Source: an uncultured Eubacteriales bacterium (GTDB lineage: Bacteria; Bacillota; Clostridia; Oscillospirales; CAG-272). From it: a DNA stretch of 64,000 bases. Shown piece after piece: positions 9,529 through 18,217 of the stretch. The stretch is taken from positions 90,063 through 154,062 of the forward strand of contig CAKRZE010000004.1 in the NCBI GenBank assembly GCA_934432725.1. The letters are read 5' to 3'. The notes beneath the pieces are model-generated. The model was not told the DNA's origin. It searched no databases and saw nothing but the letters and a program-made list of their open reading frames with translations. How positions within the stretch are numbered: the stretch's first letter is position 1; the number at the start of each line of letters is the position of its first letter. The position numbers and the translations under genes are program-made.

Positions 9529-10907
9529 CCCCCATCGACAGCACGGCGGGCAGAACGGAAAAAAGCCTGACCCGTCAGGTCCCGTTTTCACTGGAGGCAG
9601 AGCAGGCGGTGCTCGGCTCCATCCTGATCGACCCGGAAGCCTTCAACGAGATTGCCGGAATCATCCGCAGCGAGGATTTTTATCTGGAAAACCACCGTCA
9701 GATCTATCTTGCCATGCAGGACCTGTATTTACAGAACCGCATGATCGATGCGGTGACGCTGATCGATACGCTGGTCCGGCGGGGCGTGTACGACAGCGAT
9801 GAAAACGGAAAAAAATACATCATGCTTCTGGCAGAGATCGTCCCGAACGCCTCCAACATCAAGGATTATGCCAAAATCGTCCGGGATAAGTCCACACTCA
9901 GAAGCCTGATCGATGCCTGCGGCGACATCACGGAAACCGCTTATTCCGAGCAGGACGACGTCAATGCGATTCTTGATTCCGCCGAACAGCGGATCTTCTC
10001 CATCGCAGAGGGCAATGAGCAAAAAGGCTTCACCCACATCCGCGATGTCCTGCTCTCCACCTATGAGCATCTGAAAGCCCTGAAGACCGACAAAGAGGCG
10101 GCTGCCGGCATTCCGACCGGTTTTTCGGATATTGACCGCGTTCTGGTCGGCATGGGACCGGGCGATCTGATTCTGGTCGGCGCGCGTCCCGGTATGGGAA
10201 AGACCTCCTTCTGCATGAACGTTGCAACCAGAGTCGCGCAGCACAAAAAATGCGCTGTCTGCGTGTTTTCTCTGGAGATGTCCTGTGAGCAGCTTGTTGC
10301 CCGCATGCTCTCCTCCGAGGCTCTGATTGACAGCTATGCCATCCGCTCGGGAGAGCTGTCCGAGGAGGACTGGGAAAAGCTTGCGCGGGCATCCGCCATG
10401 CTGTCCGGCACGGAAATCCTGATCGATGATACCTCCGGCATCACGGTCACAGGCATGAAGGCGAAGCTGCGCAGGGTCAAGAACCTCGGTCTGATCGTCA
10501 TCGACTATTTGCAGCTGATGACCTCGGATCGGAAAATCGACAACCGCGTGCAGGAGGTTGCGGACATCTCGCGCAATCTGAAGCTGCTTGCCAAAGAGCT
10601 GAAGGTGCCGTTGATCACCTGTGCCCAGCTGTCCCGCGGTCCCGAAAGCCGTACCGACAAGCGCCCCATGCTTTCGGACCTTCGCGATTCCGGAGCAATC
10701 GAGCAGGACGCGGATGTCGTCATGTTTCTGTACCGAGATGAATATTATAACAACGATCATAACGGCGAAAATCAGAACACCGCCGAGGTGATTGTTGCCA
10801 AAAACCGTCACGGCTCCACCGCCAACATTCCGATCGGATGGTTCGGTCAGTACACAAAATTCACCACGCTCTCCGATCTGGATGACTCCTGCGCACCTGC
10901 AAAATGA
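9525..10907 (+). CDS. dnaB: Replicative DNA helicase DnaB
   Basis: 460 residues (the protein is called DnaC in Bacillus). The N-terminal domain begins with the Pro-Phe-Ser-Leu-Glu-Ala-Glu-Gln-Ala-Val-Leu-Gly motif. The RecA-like C-domain has Walker A Gly-Ala-Arg-Pro-Gly-Met-Gly-Lys-Thr near residue 218, Walker B Ile-Val-Ile-Asp-Tyr-Leu-Gln-Leu-Met, the Gln-Leu-Ser-Arg sensor and a C-terminal Asn-Arg-His-Gly-Ser-Thr arginine-finger segment. The hexamer unwinds DNA at the fork. It overlaps rplI and tilS by ATGA on both sides, so the three are translationally coupled. Confidence 0.97.
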   Translation: MTPIDSTAGRTEKSLTRQVPFSLEAEQAVLGSILIDPEAFNEIAGIIRSEDFYLENHRQIYLAMQDLYLQNRMIDAVTLIDTLVRRGVYDSDENGKKYIMLLAEIVPNASNIKDYAKIVRDKSTLRSLIDACGDITETAYSEQDDVNAILDSAEQRIFSIAEGNEQKGFTHIRDVLLSTYEHLKALKTDKEAAAGIPTGFSDIDRVLVGMGPGDLILVGARPGMGKTSFCMNVATRVAQHKKCAVCVFSLEMSCEQLVARMLSSEALIDSYAIRSGELSEEDWEKLARASAMLSGTEILIDDTSGITVTGMKAKLRRVKNLGLIVIDYLQLMTSDRKIDNRVQEVADISRNLKLLAKELKVPLITCAQLSRGPESRTDKRPMLSDLRDSGAIEQDADVVMFLYRDEYYNNDHNGENQNTAEVIVAKNRHGSTANIPIGWFGQYTKFTTLSDLDDSCAPAK

Positions 10908-12502
10908 AAATTGTAACTGCCACAAAAAAAGTGCAGACCGCTTTCCGGGAAACCGTCCGGGAGTACCGGATGCTGGTCCCGGGGGACCGTGTGCTCTGCG
11001 GTCTGTCGGGAGGAGCCGACTCTGTCGCGCTTCTGCATCTGCTTCTCCTGCTTGGTCGGGAATATCCGTTTGAGGTTTTTGCGGTCCATGTCCACCACGG
11101 CATACGCGGCGCGGAAGCGGACCGCGATGAAGCCTTCTGCAAACAGCTTTGCCGGGAATACGGCGTCAGTCTGCGCTGCGAGCATGCGGACGCCCCGGGC
11201 TATGCCGCAGAAAGCGGAAAAAATCTGGAGGACGCGGCGCGCTGCCTCCGGTATGATATATTCCGGAAAATCCGTGCGGAGGCGGATATCGACCGCATCG
11301 CGCTTGCACACCATGCCGATGACAATCTGGAGACCGTGCTCCTCAATCTGACGCGCGGAAGCGGTCTTGCCGGAATCCGCGGCATTCCGCCCGTGCGCGG
11401 CAGCATCATCCGTCCCCTGCTCGCCTGCAAAAAGGCGGACATTGCCGGGTATTGTGAGGAAAACGGGTTATCCTATGTGACGGACAGCACAAACGCCGAT
11501 CCGTCCTATGCCCGGAATTTCATCCGGAGCAGCATCGTCCCGCTGCTTGAAAAGCTGAATCCGGAGGTACAGCAGGCATTTTGCCAAACAAGCGCCATTG
11601 CGCGTGCCGATGACGAAGCGCTTTGGCTGGAAGCCGAAGCTCATTCTCTTTCCGACGGCAGGAAACAGCTTTCCGCCCTTCCGGACGCCGTTCTGGATCG
11701 GGTCCTGCTGCGGGAATACCGCCGTTTTCTTGCAGACAGCCGTGCGGGAGCAGATGCCGTTCGCCCGGATACAGCCGTTTCCGATGCGGAATGGAGCAAG
11801 GTATATACAGGATCCGTGGAAAAACACAGCCGGACGGAAGCGGCCTCTTCTGTTCCGGAGCCGAACGGTGCGGCATTTTCCGCCTCCGGAGCTCCGGCAG
11901 AGGCAGACGCTGCACCGGTCCGTACAGTGTCCGCACAGGACTCGCGTCTCCCCGCTCTCACGGGGAGGCAGGCGGCGGCGCTGCGCCGGATCATCCGCAA
12001 GGAAAGCGTGCATGCCAAAATCTCGCTGCCCGGGAGCGTTTTCCTGATCTGCGACCGCGATACGGCAGCGTTTTTTCACTCCTCGGCTTCCGCGCCCGAA
12101 TTTGCCCCGTACAGGCTGCAATTCGGTGCAAATCCCTCGCCGGACGGACACTCCGTCCTGTTTCTGACCGAAGCCGACAGCAATCCGCCCGAGGCTTTGC
12201 CGGAGGAAATAAAAGCGTTCAAAAATATTTACAAATTCTTTATACACACCAAAATAAATCCTGCTAAAATAAGAGGAACAATTACCGTAAGAACCCGATG
12301 CGGCGGTGACACGTATCGGATTCGCAATCAGACAAAGCGTGTAAAAAAGCTGCTTCAGTCCCTGAAGCTCCCCGCCGGAAGGACCGCGATGCTTCCGATC
12401 CTCTGTGATGAAGAGGGCATTCTCTGGATACCCGGCTTTCCTCCGCGCGACGGCTGTGCCGCAGAGGACGGAAAAACGCTCTTTCTGTATTATTTCGCAT
12501 AA
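10904..12502 (+). CDS. tilS: tRNA(Ile)-lysidine synthase
   Basis: 532 residues, longer than the usual 430-470. The PP-loop Ser-Gly-Gly-Ala-Asp-Ser lies near residue 35. The His-His-Ala-Asp-Asp-Asn-Leu-Glu-Thr motif and Arg-Asn-Phe-Ile-Arg-Ser follow, typical of TilS. The C-terminal TilS_C domain (about 440-530) is present. The extra length is a Ser/Ala/Pro-rich insertion at about residues 280-350 that looks unstructured. It converts the wobble C34 of the AUA-reading tRNA-Ile to lysidine with ATP. The start overlaps dnaB by ATGA. hpt follows, the usual tilS-hpt-ftsH order. Confidence 0.93.
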   Translation: MKIVTATKKVQTAFRETVREYRMLVPGDRVLCGLSGGADSVALLHLLLLLGREYPFEVFAVHVHHGIRGAEADRDEAFCKQLCREYGVSLRCEHADAPGYAAESGKNLEDAARCLRYDIFRKIRAEADIDRIALAHHADDNLETVLLNLTRGSGLAGIRGIPPVRGSIIRPLLACKKADIAGYCEENGLSYVTDSTNADPSYARNFIRSSIVPLLEKLNPEVQQAFCQTSAIARADDEALWLEAEAHSLSDGRKQLSALPDAVLDRVLLREYRRFLADSRAGADAVRPDTAVSDAEWSKVYTGSVEKHSRTEAASSVPEPNGAAFSASGAPAEADAAPVRTVSAQDSRLPALTGRQAAALRRIIRKESVHAKISLPGSVFLICDRDTAAFFHSSASAPEFAPYRLQFGANPSPDGHSVLFLTEADSNPPEALPEEIKAFKNIYKFFIHTKINPAKIRGTITVRTRCGGDTYRIRNQTKRVKKLLQSLKLPAGRTAMLPILCDEEGILWIPGFPPRDGCAAEDGKTLFLYYFA

Positions 12503-12583
12503 GACGGTTTTGTGACCCGATCACCGCTGCCGGCGCATTTCCCCAATGCCGGGGCAGCCCTAACACGGGGAGAAAGGCAATAT

Positions 12584-13138
12584 ATGTCGCAGATTGACGA
12601 TATCAAAGAAATACTGATCAACGAGGACCAGATCCGCGAAGCGGTTTCCCGCATTGCCGGAGAAATCGACACTTACTATGCAAACAGCGGCAGAAAGCTG
12701 CTTCTGCTCGGCATTCTGAAGGGTTCTGTCATTTTCATGGGCGACCTGATGAAGCATATTACGCTGCCGGTGGAAATTGACTTTATGAAGGTTTCCTCCT
12801 ACGGCTCCAAAACAAAGACGACGGGCGCGGTCAACATCATTTTGGACCTCTACCGCAAAGATCTGCCGGATGTGGATATACTGATTGTTGAGGACATCAT
12901 CGACAGCGGCAAAACGCTTGCCTATCTGACCGATTATCTCCGCCTGAAGGGTGCGCACAGCGTCCGCACCTGCACCATGCTTGACAAACCGTCACGCAGA
13001 GAGGTTGACTTCAAGGTGGATCATGTCGGCTTTATCATCCCGGACGAATTTGTCATAGGATACGGTCTGGACTATGCAGAAGCCTATCGTGCGCTCCCCT
13101 TTGTCGGCATTTTAAAGCCGGAGGTTTACGGGAGCTGA
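12584..13138 (+). CDS. hpt: Hypoxanthine phosphoribosyltransferase
   Basis: 184 residues from the ATG that has GGGGAGAAAGG about 7 nt upstream; the longer frame lacks a ribosome site. The PRPP-binding motif Val-Glu-Asp-Ile-Ile-Asp-Ser-Gly-Lys-Thr is near residue 101. The flexible-loop Ser-Ser-Tyr-Gly segment and the C-terminal Val-Gly-Phe-x-Ile-Pro-Asp-Glu-Phe-Val-x-Gly-Tyr-Gly are intact. It salvages hypoxanthine and guanine with PRPP to IMP and GMP. It lies between tilS and ftsH as in many Firmicutes. Confidence 0.95.
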   Translation: MSQIDDIKEILINEDQIREAVSRIAGEIDTYYANSGRKLLLLGILKGSVIFMGDLMKHITLPVEIDFMKVSSYGSKTKTTGAVNIILDLYRKDLPDVDILIVEDIIDSGKTLAYLTDYLRLKGAHSVRTCTMLDKPSRREVDFKVDHVGFIIPDEFVIGYGLDYAEAYRALPFVGILKPEVYGS

Positions 13139-13166
13139 CTTCCCCGCCGGAACACGTTTATTATCC

Positions 13167-13231
13167 AAGGAAAGGAGCCCTGTCTTTCCGTTTGCAAAAG
13201 ACGGCGCCGGGCTGCGGTTATATAATAAATG
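13167..13231 (+). promoter_or_regulatory. ftsH leader: Shine-Dalgarno, stem-loop, start
   Basis: AAGGAAAGGAG (13167-13177) is a very strong Shine-Dalgarno but lies 51 nt before the ATG. The gap folds: GCCC (13177-13180) with GGGC (13209-13212), and GTCTTT (13182-13187) with AAAGAC (13197-13202). Folding leaves about 16 nt between stem and start. A TAA immediately precedes the ATG in frame, so no upstream in-frame start is possible. Confidence 0.55.
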
Positions 13232-15313
13232 AAAAATAAATTCGCAAATATTATCTTCTACACCGTTCTGATTGCCGCAATTCTGATCGGAATCACCGTT
13301 TTGCTGAACAGGACTACACAGGAAAAGGTCACCTATTCGCAGATCACGGAGCTGTTTCAGACAGAGCAGGTCAAGGCATTCAAGGTCAACGGAAACAACA
13401 TCGTGACCCTGTATACCAAGGACGGCCGCGAGGTTCAGTATGAACTGCGTGATTTCAGCATCTTCTATTATGATTTCAAGGATCTGATTCTTCAGCAGAA
13501 GGCTGACGGCATCCTTGAGGATTATGACTATGAGGTTCCGAAATCCGTACCGTGGTGGGTCAGCTTCCTGCCCTATGTTCTGATTTTCGGTGTGTTTATC
13601 TTCCTGTGGGTTTATATGATGCGGCAGGCAAACGGTTCTGCCGGAAAAATGAATGCATTCGGAAAAGCACGCCCCAAAATCGGCTATGACGACAAAAAGA
13701 AGGTAACCTTCCGGGATGTCGCGGGCGCCGATGAGGAAAAGGCGGAGCTTCAGGAAATTGTGGAATTTCTGAAAAATCCCGCAAGATTCACCCGGCTCGG
13801 CGCAAAGATTCCGCACGGTGTGCTTCTGGTGGGTCCTCCCGGGACCGGTAAAACCCTTTTGGCGAAGGCAGTAGCCGGAGAAGCGGGCGTTCCGTTTTAT
13901 TCGATCTCCGGATCCGACTTTGTGGAAATGTATGTCGGTGTCGGCGCCTCGCGTGTGCGCGACCTGTTTGATACCGCAAAGAAAAACCCGGCATCCATTG
14001 TTTTCATCGATGAGATCGATGCCGTCGGACGTCACAGAGGCGCCGGACTCGGCGGCGGTCACGATGAACGGGAACAGACCCTCAACCAGCTGCTTGTGGA
14101 GATGGACGGCTTTGGCTCCAATGACGGCGTCATCGTGATTGCCGCGACCAACCGTCCCGACATTCTCGACCCCGCTCTGCTCCGCCCCGGACGCTTTGAC
14201 AGGCAGATTACGGTCAGCCTGCCGGATATCCGCGGAAGAGAGGATATTCTGAAGGTCCATGCGAAGGGCAAGCCCTTTGAACAGAATGTCGATCTTGGGA
14301 TCATTGCAAAAACAACCGCCGGCTTTACCGGTGCGGACCTTGCAAACCTGCTCAATGAAGCTGCGCTTCTGGCAGCACGCAAGGGAAAGTCCCTGATCGG
14401 CATGGAGGACATTGAAGAAGCCTCCATCAAGATCATGGTCGGTCTGAAAAAGAAGTCCAAGGTGATTTCCGATAAGGAGAAGAAGCTGACCGCCTATCAC
14501 GAAGCCGGGCATGCCATCACCGCATGGTTCTGCCGGACCGAGGATACGGTGCATCAGATTTCCATCATCCCCTCCGGTATGGCAGGCGGCTATACGCTGT
14601 ACCGTCCGAAGGAGGACCGCTCCTTCACCTCAAAGTCCGATATGGAGAACAATATCGTCACGCTGCTCGGCGGGCGTGTCGCGGAGGCGCTGATTCTCGG
14701 CGATGTTTCAACCGGAGCCTCAAATGATATTCAGCGTGCCACGCAGGTTGCCCGCGCCATGGTCACCCGGTACGGCATGTCCGAGGTGCTCGGCACGGTT
14801 GTTTACGGCTCGGAGCACAGCAGTGATGAGGTGTTTCTGGGACGTGACTTCAACACAACGCGCGACTTTTCCGAAGAAACTGCCTCCAAAATTGATGCCG
14901 AGGTCAAGCGCCTGATTGATGAGGCGTATGCAAAAGCACAGCGGATTCTGGAGGAAAACCGGGATAAGCTCCATTTCATCGCTTCTTATCTGATCAAGAA
15001 CGAAACCATGGAGGAGGATCAGTTCAAGGCGGCTATGGAAGGCAATCCGACCCTTGAGGATCTGGAAGCCATCCGGGACGAAAAGAAGAAACGGTCCGAT
15101 GCCGAAAACATGATGCGCCTCGCAAAGGAAGAAGAGGAAAAGAAGAAAGCGGAGGAAGAGAGCAGACGGCAGCAGGCAATTCATCAGGACGCGAACAACA
15201 GCGGTCTGGATGCCTATGCCAAGCTTCAGAAGCAGGAGCATGACGCCTACCGCCGCATGGGGCAGGATGAGTCCAAAAACGACTCCGACCGCGATGACAC
15301 ACATCCGTCCTGA
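13229..15313 (+). CDS. ftsH: ATP-dependent zinc metalloprotease FtsH
   Basis: 694 residues. Two membrane helices (about 7-25 and 110-130) flank a small extracytoplasmic domain. The AAA domain has Walker A Gly-Pro-Pro-Gly-Thr-Gly-Lys-Thr near residue 200, Walker B Ile-Asp-Glu-Ile-Asp near 257 and the second region of homology with Arg-Pro-Gly-Arg-Phe-Asp. The protease domain has the zinc motif His-Glu-Ala-Gly-His near 424. The last about 70 residues are a charged Lys/Glu/Gln-rich tail. It degrades membrane and regulatory proteins. The start is fixed by an in-frame stop directly upstream; see the leader entry for the unusual ribosome-site spacing. Confidence 0.97.
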   Translation: MKNKFANIIFYTVLIAAILIGITVLLNRTTQEKVTYSQITELFQTEQVKAFKVNGNNIVTLYTKDGREVQYELRDFSIFYYDFKDLILQQKADGILEDYDYEVPKSVPWWVSFLPYVLIFGVFIFLWVYMMRQANGSAGKMNAFGKARPKIGYDDKKKVTFRDVAGADEEKAELQEIVEFLKNPARFTRLGAKIPHGVLLVGPPGTGKTLLAKAVAGEAGVPFYSISGSDFVEMYVGVGASRVRDLFDTAKKNPASIVFIDEIDAVGRHRGAGLGGGHDEREQTLNQLLVEMDGFGSNDGVIVIAATNRPDILDPALLRPGRFDRQITVSLPDIRGREDILKVHAKGKPFEQNVDLGIIAKTTAGFTGADLANLLNEAALLAARKGKSLIGMEDIEEASIKIMVGLKKKSKVISDKEKKLTAYHEAGHAITAWFCRTEDTVHQISIIPSGMAGGYTLYRPKEDRSFTSKSDMENNIVTLLGGRVAEALILGDVSTGASNDIQRATQVARAMVTRYGMSEVLGTVVYGSEHSSDEVFLGRDFNTTRDFSEETASKIDAEVKRLIDEAYAKAQRILEENRDKLHFIASYLIKNETMEEDQFKAAMEGNPTLEDLEAIRDEKKKRSDAENMMRLAKEEEEKKKAEEESRRQQAIHQDANNSGLDAYAKLQKQEHDAYRRMGQDESKNDSDRDDTHPS

Positions 15314-15357
15314 CATCCCTTCGGATTCCGGTCAACCCGGAATACAATAAAACAGCC

Positions 15358-15393
15358 ACAGGCTGCCGCACACCAAGCGGCAGCCTGTTTTTG
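15358..15393 (+). terminator. Intrinsic terminator after ftsH
   Basis: ACAGGCTGCCGC (15358-15369), loop ACACCAA, GCGGCAGCCTGT (15377-15388), then a T-run. The loop and closing bases GCACACCAAGC are identical to those of the terminator at 36689-36727. Confidence 0.9.
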
Positions 15394-15451
15394 ATGTCTG
15401 CCGAAATCCGTACCGAAACCGCATTTCCTTACGGCTATTTACAAAATGGAG

Positions 15452-15480
15452 TTGATTTTTTGCAAAAAATGCGATATGAT
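15452..15480 (+). promoter_or_regulatory. Sigma-A promoter for SPFH gene
   Basis: TTGATT (15452-15457), 17 bp, TATGAT (15475-15480). Transcription would begin near 15487, about 300 nt before the start codon. Confidence 0.7.
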
Positions 15481-15753
15481 GATGTTGATTATCAAAAAGT
15501 ATACCGCCATGACAGGCAGCAGCAAGTTCTTTGCCGCACCGCTCCTCTCTGTCGTCTTCTCAATTGCACCACCTCGGGATGCTTTTTGCCCAAACACAGA
15601 CCTCTGCCGGAGTCGTTCCGGTAAAAACCTTTGTCGTCCCCCTCTTTTGCGGAATCAGGCTGATTTTGCAAAGCAGAATCGCTGCCGTTCGGAAAACGAA
15701 CACCGCAAGGCGTAAGCGGAAGAATGCCGCTTTCAATCTCATTATCAGAAAAA

Positions 15754-15791
15754 AGAAAGGATGCCTTTCCGATGCAAAGGCAGTCGTGATG
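15754..15791 (+). promoter_or_regulatory. SPFH-gene leader: two ribosome sites around one anti-site
   Basis: AGAAAGG (15754-15760) and AAAGG (15776-15780) flank CCTTTC (15764-15769). CCTTTC can pair with either copy, and pairing with the second leaves the first free 11 effective nt from the ATG. Either state gives one usable site, so this could be a switch or simply redundancy. Confidence 0.4.
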
Positions 15792-16721
15792 ACCATGAAA
15801 ACAAAAACCGTTCCCAATCAGTCCCTGATCAAAAAGCTCGTCATCGCAGCCGCGGTCCTTGTTTTGTTCCTCATCCTGATTCTGACCCTGTTCACCACGG
15901 TTCCGACCGGTCATACCGGCGTGGTCACTACCTTCGGAAAGGTGGAGCAGTTTGTGCTGGACGAAGGCGTTCACGTCAAGCTTCCTTGGCAGAGAGTCAT
16001 CAACATGGATAACCGCGCGCAGAAAAAAACCGTCACCACTCCCGCTTTTTCCTCCGATATTCAGCAGGTTGACGTCATCTGCACACTGAACTATTCCGTA
16101 GACCGTGAAACCTCACAGACGCTTTACCGCAATGTCGGTGCAAATTATTATGAGACCGTCATGGAGCCGCGCTTCTATGAAAGCGTCAAGGCGGTATTCG
16201 CACGCTTCACAGCAGAAAATCTGGTGGCATCGCGGGACACGCTTTCCACGGACATCCGGGAAATCCTCGCACCCGAGATGAAGGAGTACGGCATCGCCGT
16301 CCTCAGCATCTCCATTGAAAACATCGACTTCACCGATGCCTTCACCGATGCGGTTGAGGCAAAGCAGGTCGCAGAGCAGAACAAGCTGCGTGCGCAGACC
16401 GAGCAGGCACAGCTTACTTTGGAGGCGGAGGCTGCCGCGAAGCGTCAGGTCATTGCCGCAAATGCAGAGGCTGACGTCACCAAAATTCAGGCTGAAGTGG
16501 CACAGTATGCCGGAGAAAAGGAAGCTGCCATGAACCAGAAGCTTTCCGAAACCATGACCGAGCTGCTGATCAAATACTATTACATCAAGCAATGGGACGG
16601 CAAGCTGCCCTCCATTTACTCCGGAGACGGCATGCTTTCCGTCATTGACGCAGCATCCTATCTGAAGAATTCCGACAAGCAGCCCTCCGGAGATGCCGGA
16701 AGCAACGATTCCGCAAAATAA
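15789..16721 (+). CDS. SPFH/prohibitin-family membrane protein (HflC/stomatin-like)
   Basis: 310 residues from ATG 15789 (ATG 15795 is also possible). One N-terminal membrane helix (about 15-38) is followed directly by an SPFH domain beginning Val-Pro-Thr-Gly-His-Thr-Gly-Val-Val, then a long Ala/Glu/Gln-rich coiled coil (about 190-245). Such proteins form large rings on the membrane that scaffold or restrain proteases; in the HflK/HflC case the partner is FtsH. Here the gene follows ftsH but has its own promoter. A single SPFH gene without an HflK partner fits prohibitin-like proteins of Firmicutes. The assignment to a precise subfamily is inference. Confidence 0.82.
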   Translation: MTMKTKTVPNQSLIKKLVIAAAVLVLFLILILTLFTTVPTGHTGVVTTFGKVEQFVLDEGVHVKLPWQRVINMDNRAQKKTVTTPAFSSDIQQVDVICTLNYSVDRETSQTLYRNVGANYYETVMEPRFYESVKAVFARFTAENLVASRDTLSTDIREILAPEMKEYGIAVLSISIENIDFTDAFTDAVEAKQVAEQNKLRAQTEQAQLTLEAEAAAKRQVIAANAEADVTKIQAEVAQYAGEKEAAMNQKLSETMTELLIKYYYIKQWDGKLPSIYSGDGMLSVIDAASYLKNSDKQPSGDAGSNDSAK

Positions 16722-16753
16722 ACGGCACTGCCGGAAAGGAAACCGCCCGCTTC

Positions 16754-18217
16754 ATGAATTACCCTTCTTTATTGTATTGGAACCCTCCGAAAACCATACC
16801 GCTCGATCCGGACCTGTTTGACGACCTCCAGATCAGTCAGCTGGTCAGCGCGGAGGTCTTTGCGCCGGCTCTGTACCCGTGCGATGCGGAAAATCTGGAA
16901 AAGCGTCAGGAATTTTTCCGTACACTCATGAAAAATCCGATATTCCGCAGTCATCTGACTGTACTCGGCTCTCTGATTGACCGGGCGGATGCACTGAATA
17001 CCGTATTGCAGGAGGCTGCCGGACAAACGGAACGCCATTTTGCATTTTACGCCTGCCTGCATGCCGTCATAAGCTTCACGGAGGCGGCGGCAGAGGATGC
17101 GGGAGGCGAAGACAATCCGCTGTTTGCCCGCTTCCGCAGTTTTTTTGAAGCACATCGGGAAAAGGCGGAATGGACGGAGGTCAGAAAAGAGATTAAAACG
17201 CTCGTTCCCGTTTACGAAAAGCTACGGAACAACATCCTCCGCATCCACAAGAAGGACATCCGGCTCCTCTCCTCCACGGGAACAGGCTATCTTGCAAGAC
17301 TGCGGAGCTGTGCCGAAAATCTCGGTCTGGAGCCGCCGGAGCCGCCGGTATTTTCTCCGATTCAGTTAACTCCCGTCCTGACGGAAACCGTGGCGGCGCT
17401 CTATCCGCAGGAATGCGGAATTTTTGCGGAATTCCATGAAAAATACCGCGCGCTGTATGATCCCGCTGTCACGGAATACCGGCTTCAGATCGGCTTCTAC
17501 CTGGCGATGGCAGGACTGCTTGACCGTGTGTCGGAGGCGAAAATTCCGCTGACCTACCCCGTCCTGTCCCCGCAAAGAAAAATTTCGGCAACCGATGCTT
17601 ACGATATCTCCCTGCTTGCCAAGCATGAGACGCATATCGTGCCGAATGATATCAATTTCACCCAGGAGGAGCCGTTCTATTATCTGACCGGTGCAAACGG
17701 GGGAGGCAAAACCACCTATCTGCGTGCCGTCGGCATCTGCTGTACCCTTCTTCTGCTCGGCTGTCCCCTGCCGTGCCGTCACGCGGAATGCTCTGTGCCG
17801 AGCGGCGTTTTCACGCACTTCCCGCGCGATGAACGCTTTGAAAATACCGGCAGATTTGTCGAAGAAAACCGGCGCGTACAAAAGATCCTCGCGCAGATGG
17901 ATCAGGACTCCGTTGTCCTGCTGAACGAAACCTATTCCACCACCAACGAGGAAAATGCACTAGAGCTGACCGACCGGCTTGCAAACCGTCTCTACAATCA
18001 GGCTGTTTTCGGTCTTTATATCACACATCAGCATGCGCTGGAGGAGGGTCCGATTCCCTATCTGAATGTTGTAGTCGATTTCAACGACTCCAACCGGCGC
18101 ACCTTCCGGATCGCAAAGCAGAGAACCGGAAACGGCTCCTTTGCGGAAGACATCCTGAAAAAATATGCGCTGACCGAAGAAGCGCTGACCGAACGGTTCG
18201 GAGGCGGTATGTTATGA
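16754..18217 (+). CDS. MutS-type ATPase domain protein, first of a pair
   Basis: 487 residues. The N-terminal part (about 1-290) is helical and resembles the MutS core/lever region without a mismatch-binding domain. The C-terminal ATPase (about 290-487) has Walker A Gly-Ala-Asn-Gly-Gly-Gly-Lys-Thr near residue 315, a Walker B-like Ser-Val-Val-Leu-Leu-Asn-Glu, then Tyr-Ser-Thr-Thr and a Tyr-Ile-Thr-His-Gln-His segment, as in MutS domain V. AAAGGA lies 13 nt before the ATG. It lacks the MutS1 N-terminal Phe-x-Glu motif and the MutS2 Smr nuclease, so mismatch repair is not implied. The stop overlaps the next gene by ATGA. Confidence 0.75.
   Translation: MNYPSLLYWNPPKTIPLDPDLFDDLQISQLVSAEVFAPALYPCDAENLEKRQEFFRTLMKNPIFRSHLTVLGSLIDRADALNTVLQEAAGQTERHFAFYACLHAVISFTEAAAEDAGGEDNPLFARFRSFFEAHREKAEWTEVRKEIKTLVPVYEKLRNNILRIHKKDIRLLSSTGTGYLARLRSCAENLGLEPPEPPVFSPIQLTPVLTETVAALYPQECGIFAEFHEKYRALYDPAVTEYRLQIGFYLAMAGLLDRVSEAKIPLTYPVLSPQRKISATDAYDISLLAKHETHIVPNDINFTQEEPFYYLTGANGGGKTTYLRAVGICCTLLLLGCPLPCRHAECSVPSGVFTHFPRDERFENTGRFVEENRRVQKILAQMDQDSVVLLNETYSTTNEENALELTDRLANRLYNQAVFGLYITHQHALEEGPIPYLNVVVDFNDSNRRTFRIAKQRTGNGSFAEDILKKYALTEEALTERFGGGML

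Larger units (their letters stand above)
15314..15788. other. Intergenic, ftsH to SPFH gene
   Basis: Holds the ftsH terminator, the promoter at 15452-15480 and a leader of about 300 nt that ends in the ribosome-site hairpin at 15754-15788. No separate gene is supported. Confidence 0.6.

Noticed and set aside
13112..14554. 480-codon minus-strand frame through ftsH
   Set aside because: Antisense shadow; ftsH motifs on the plus strand are complete.
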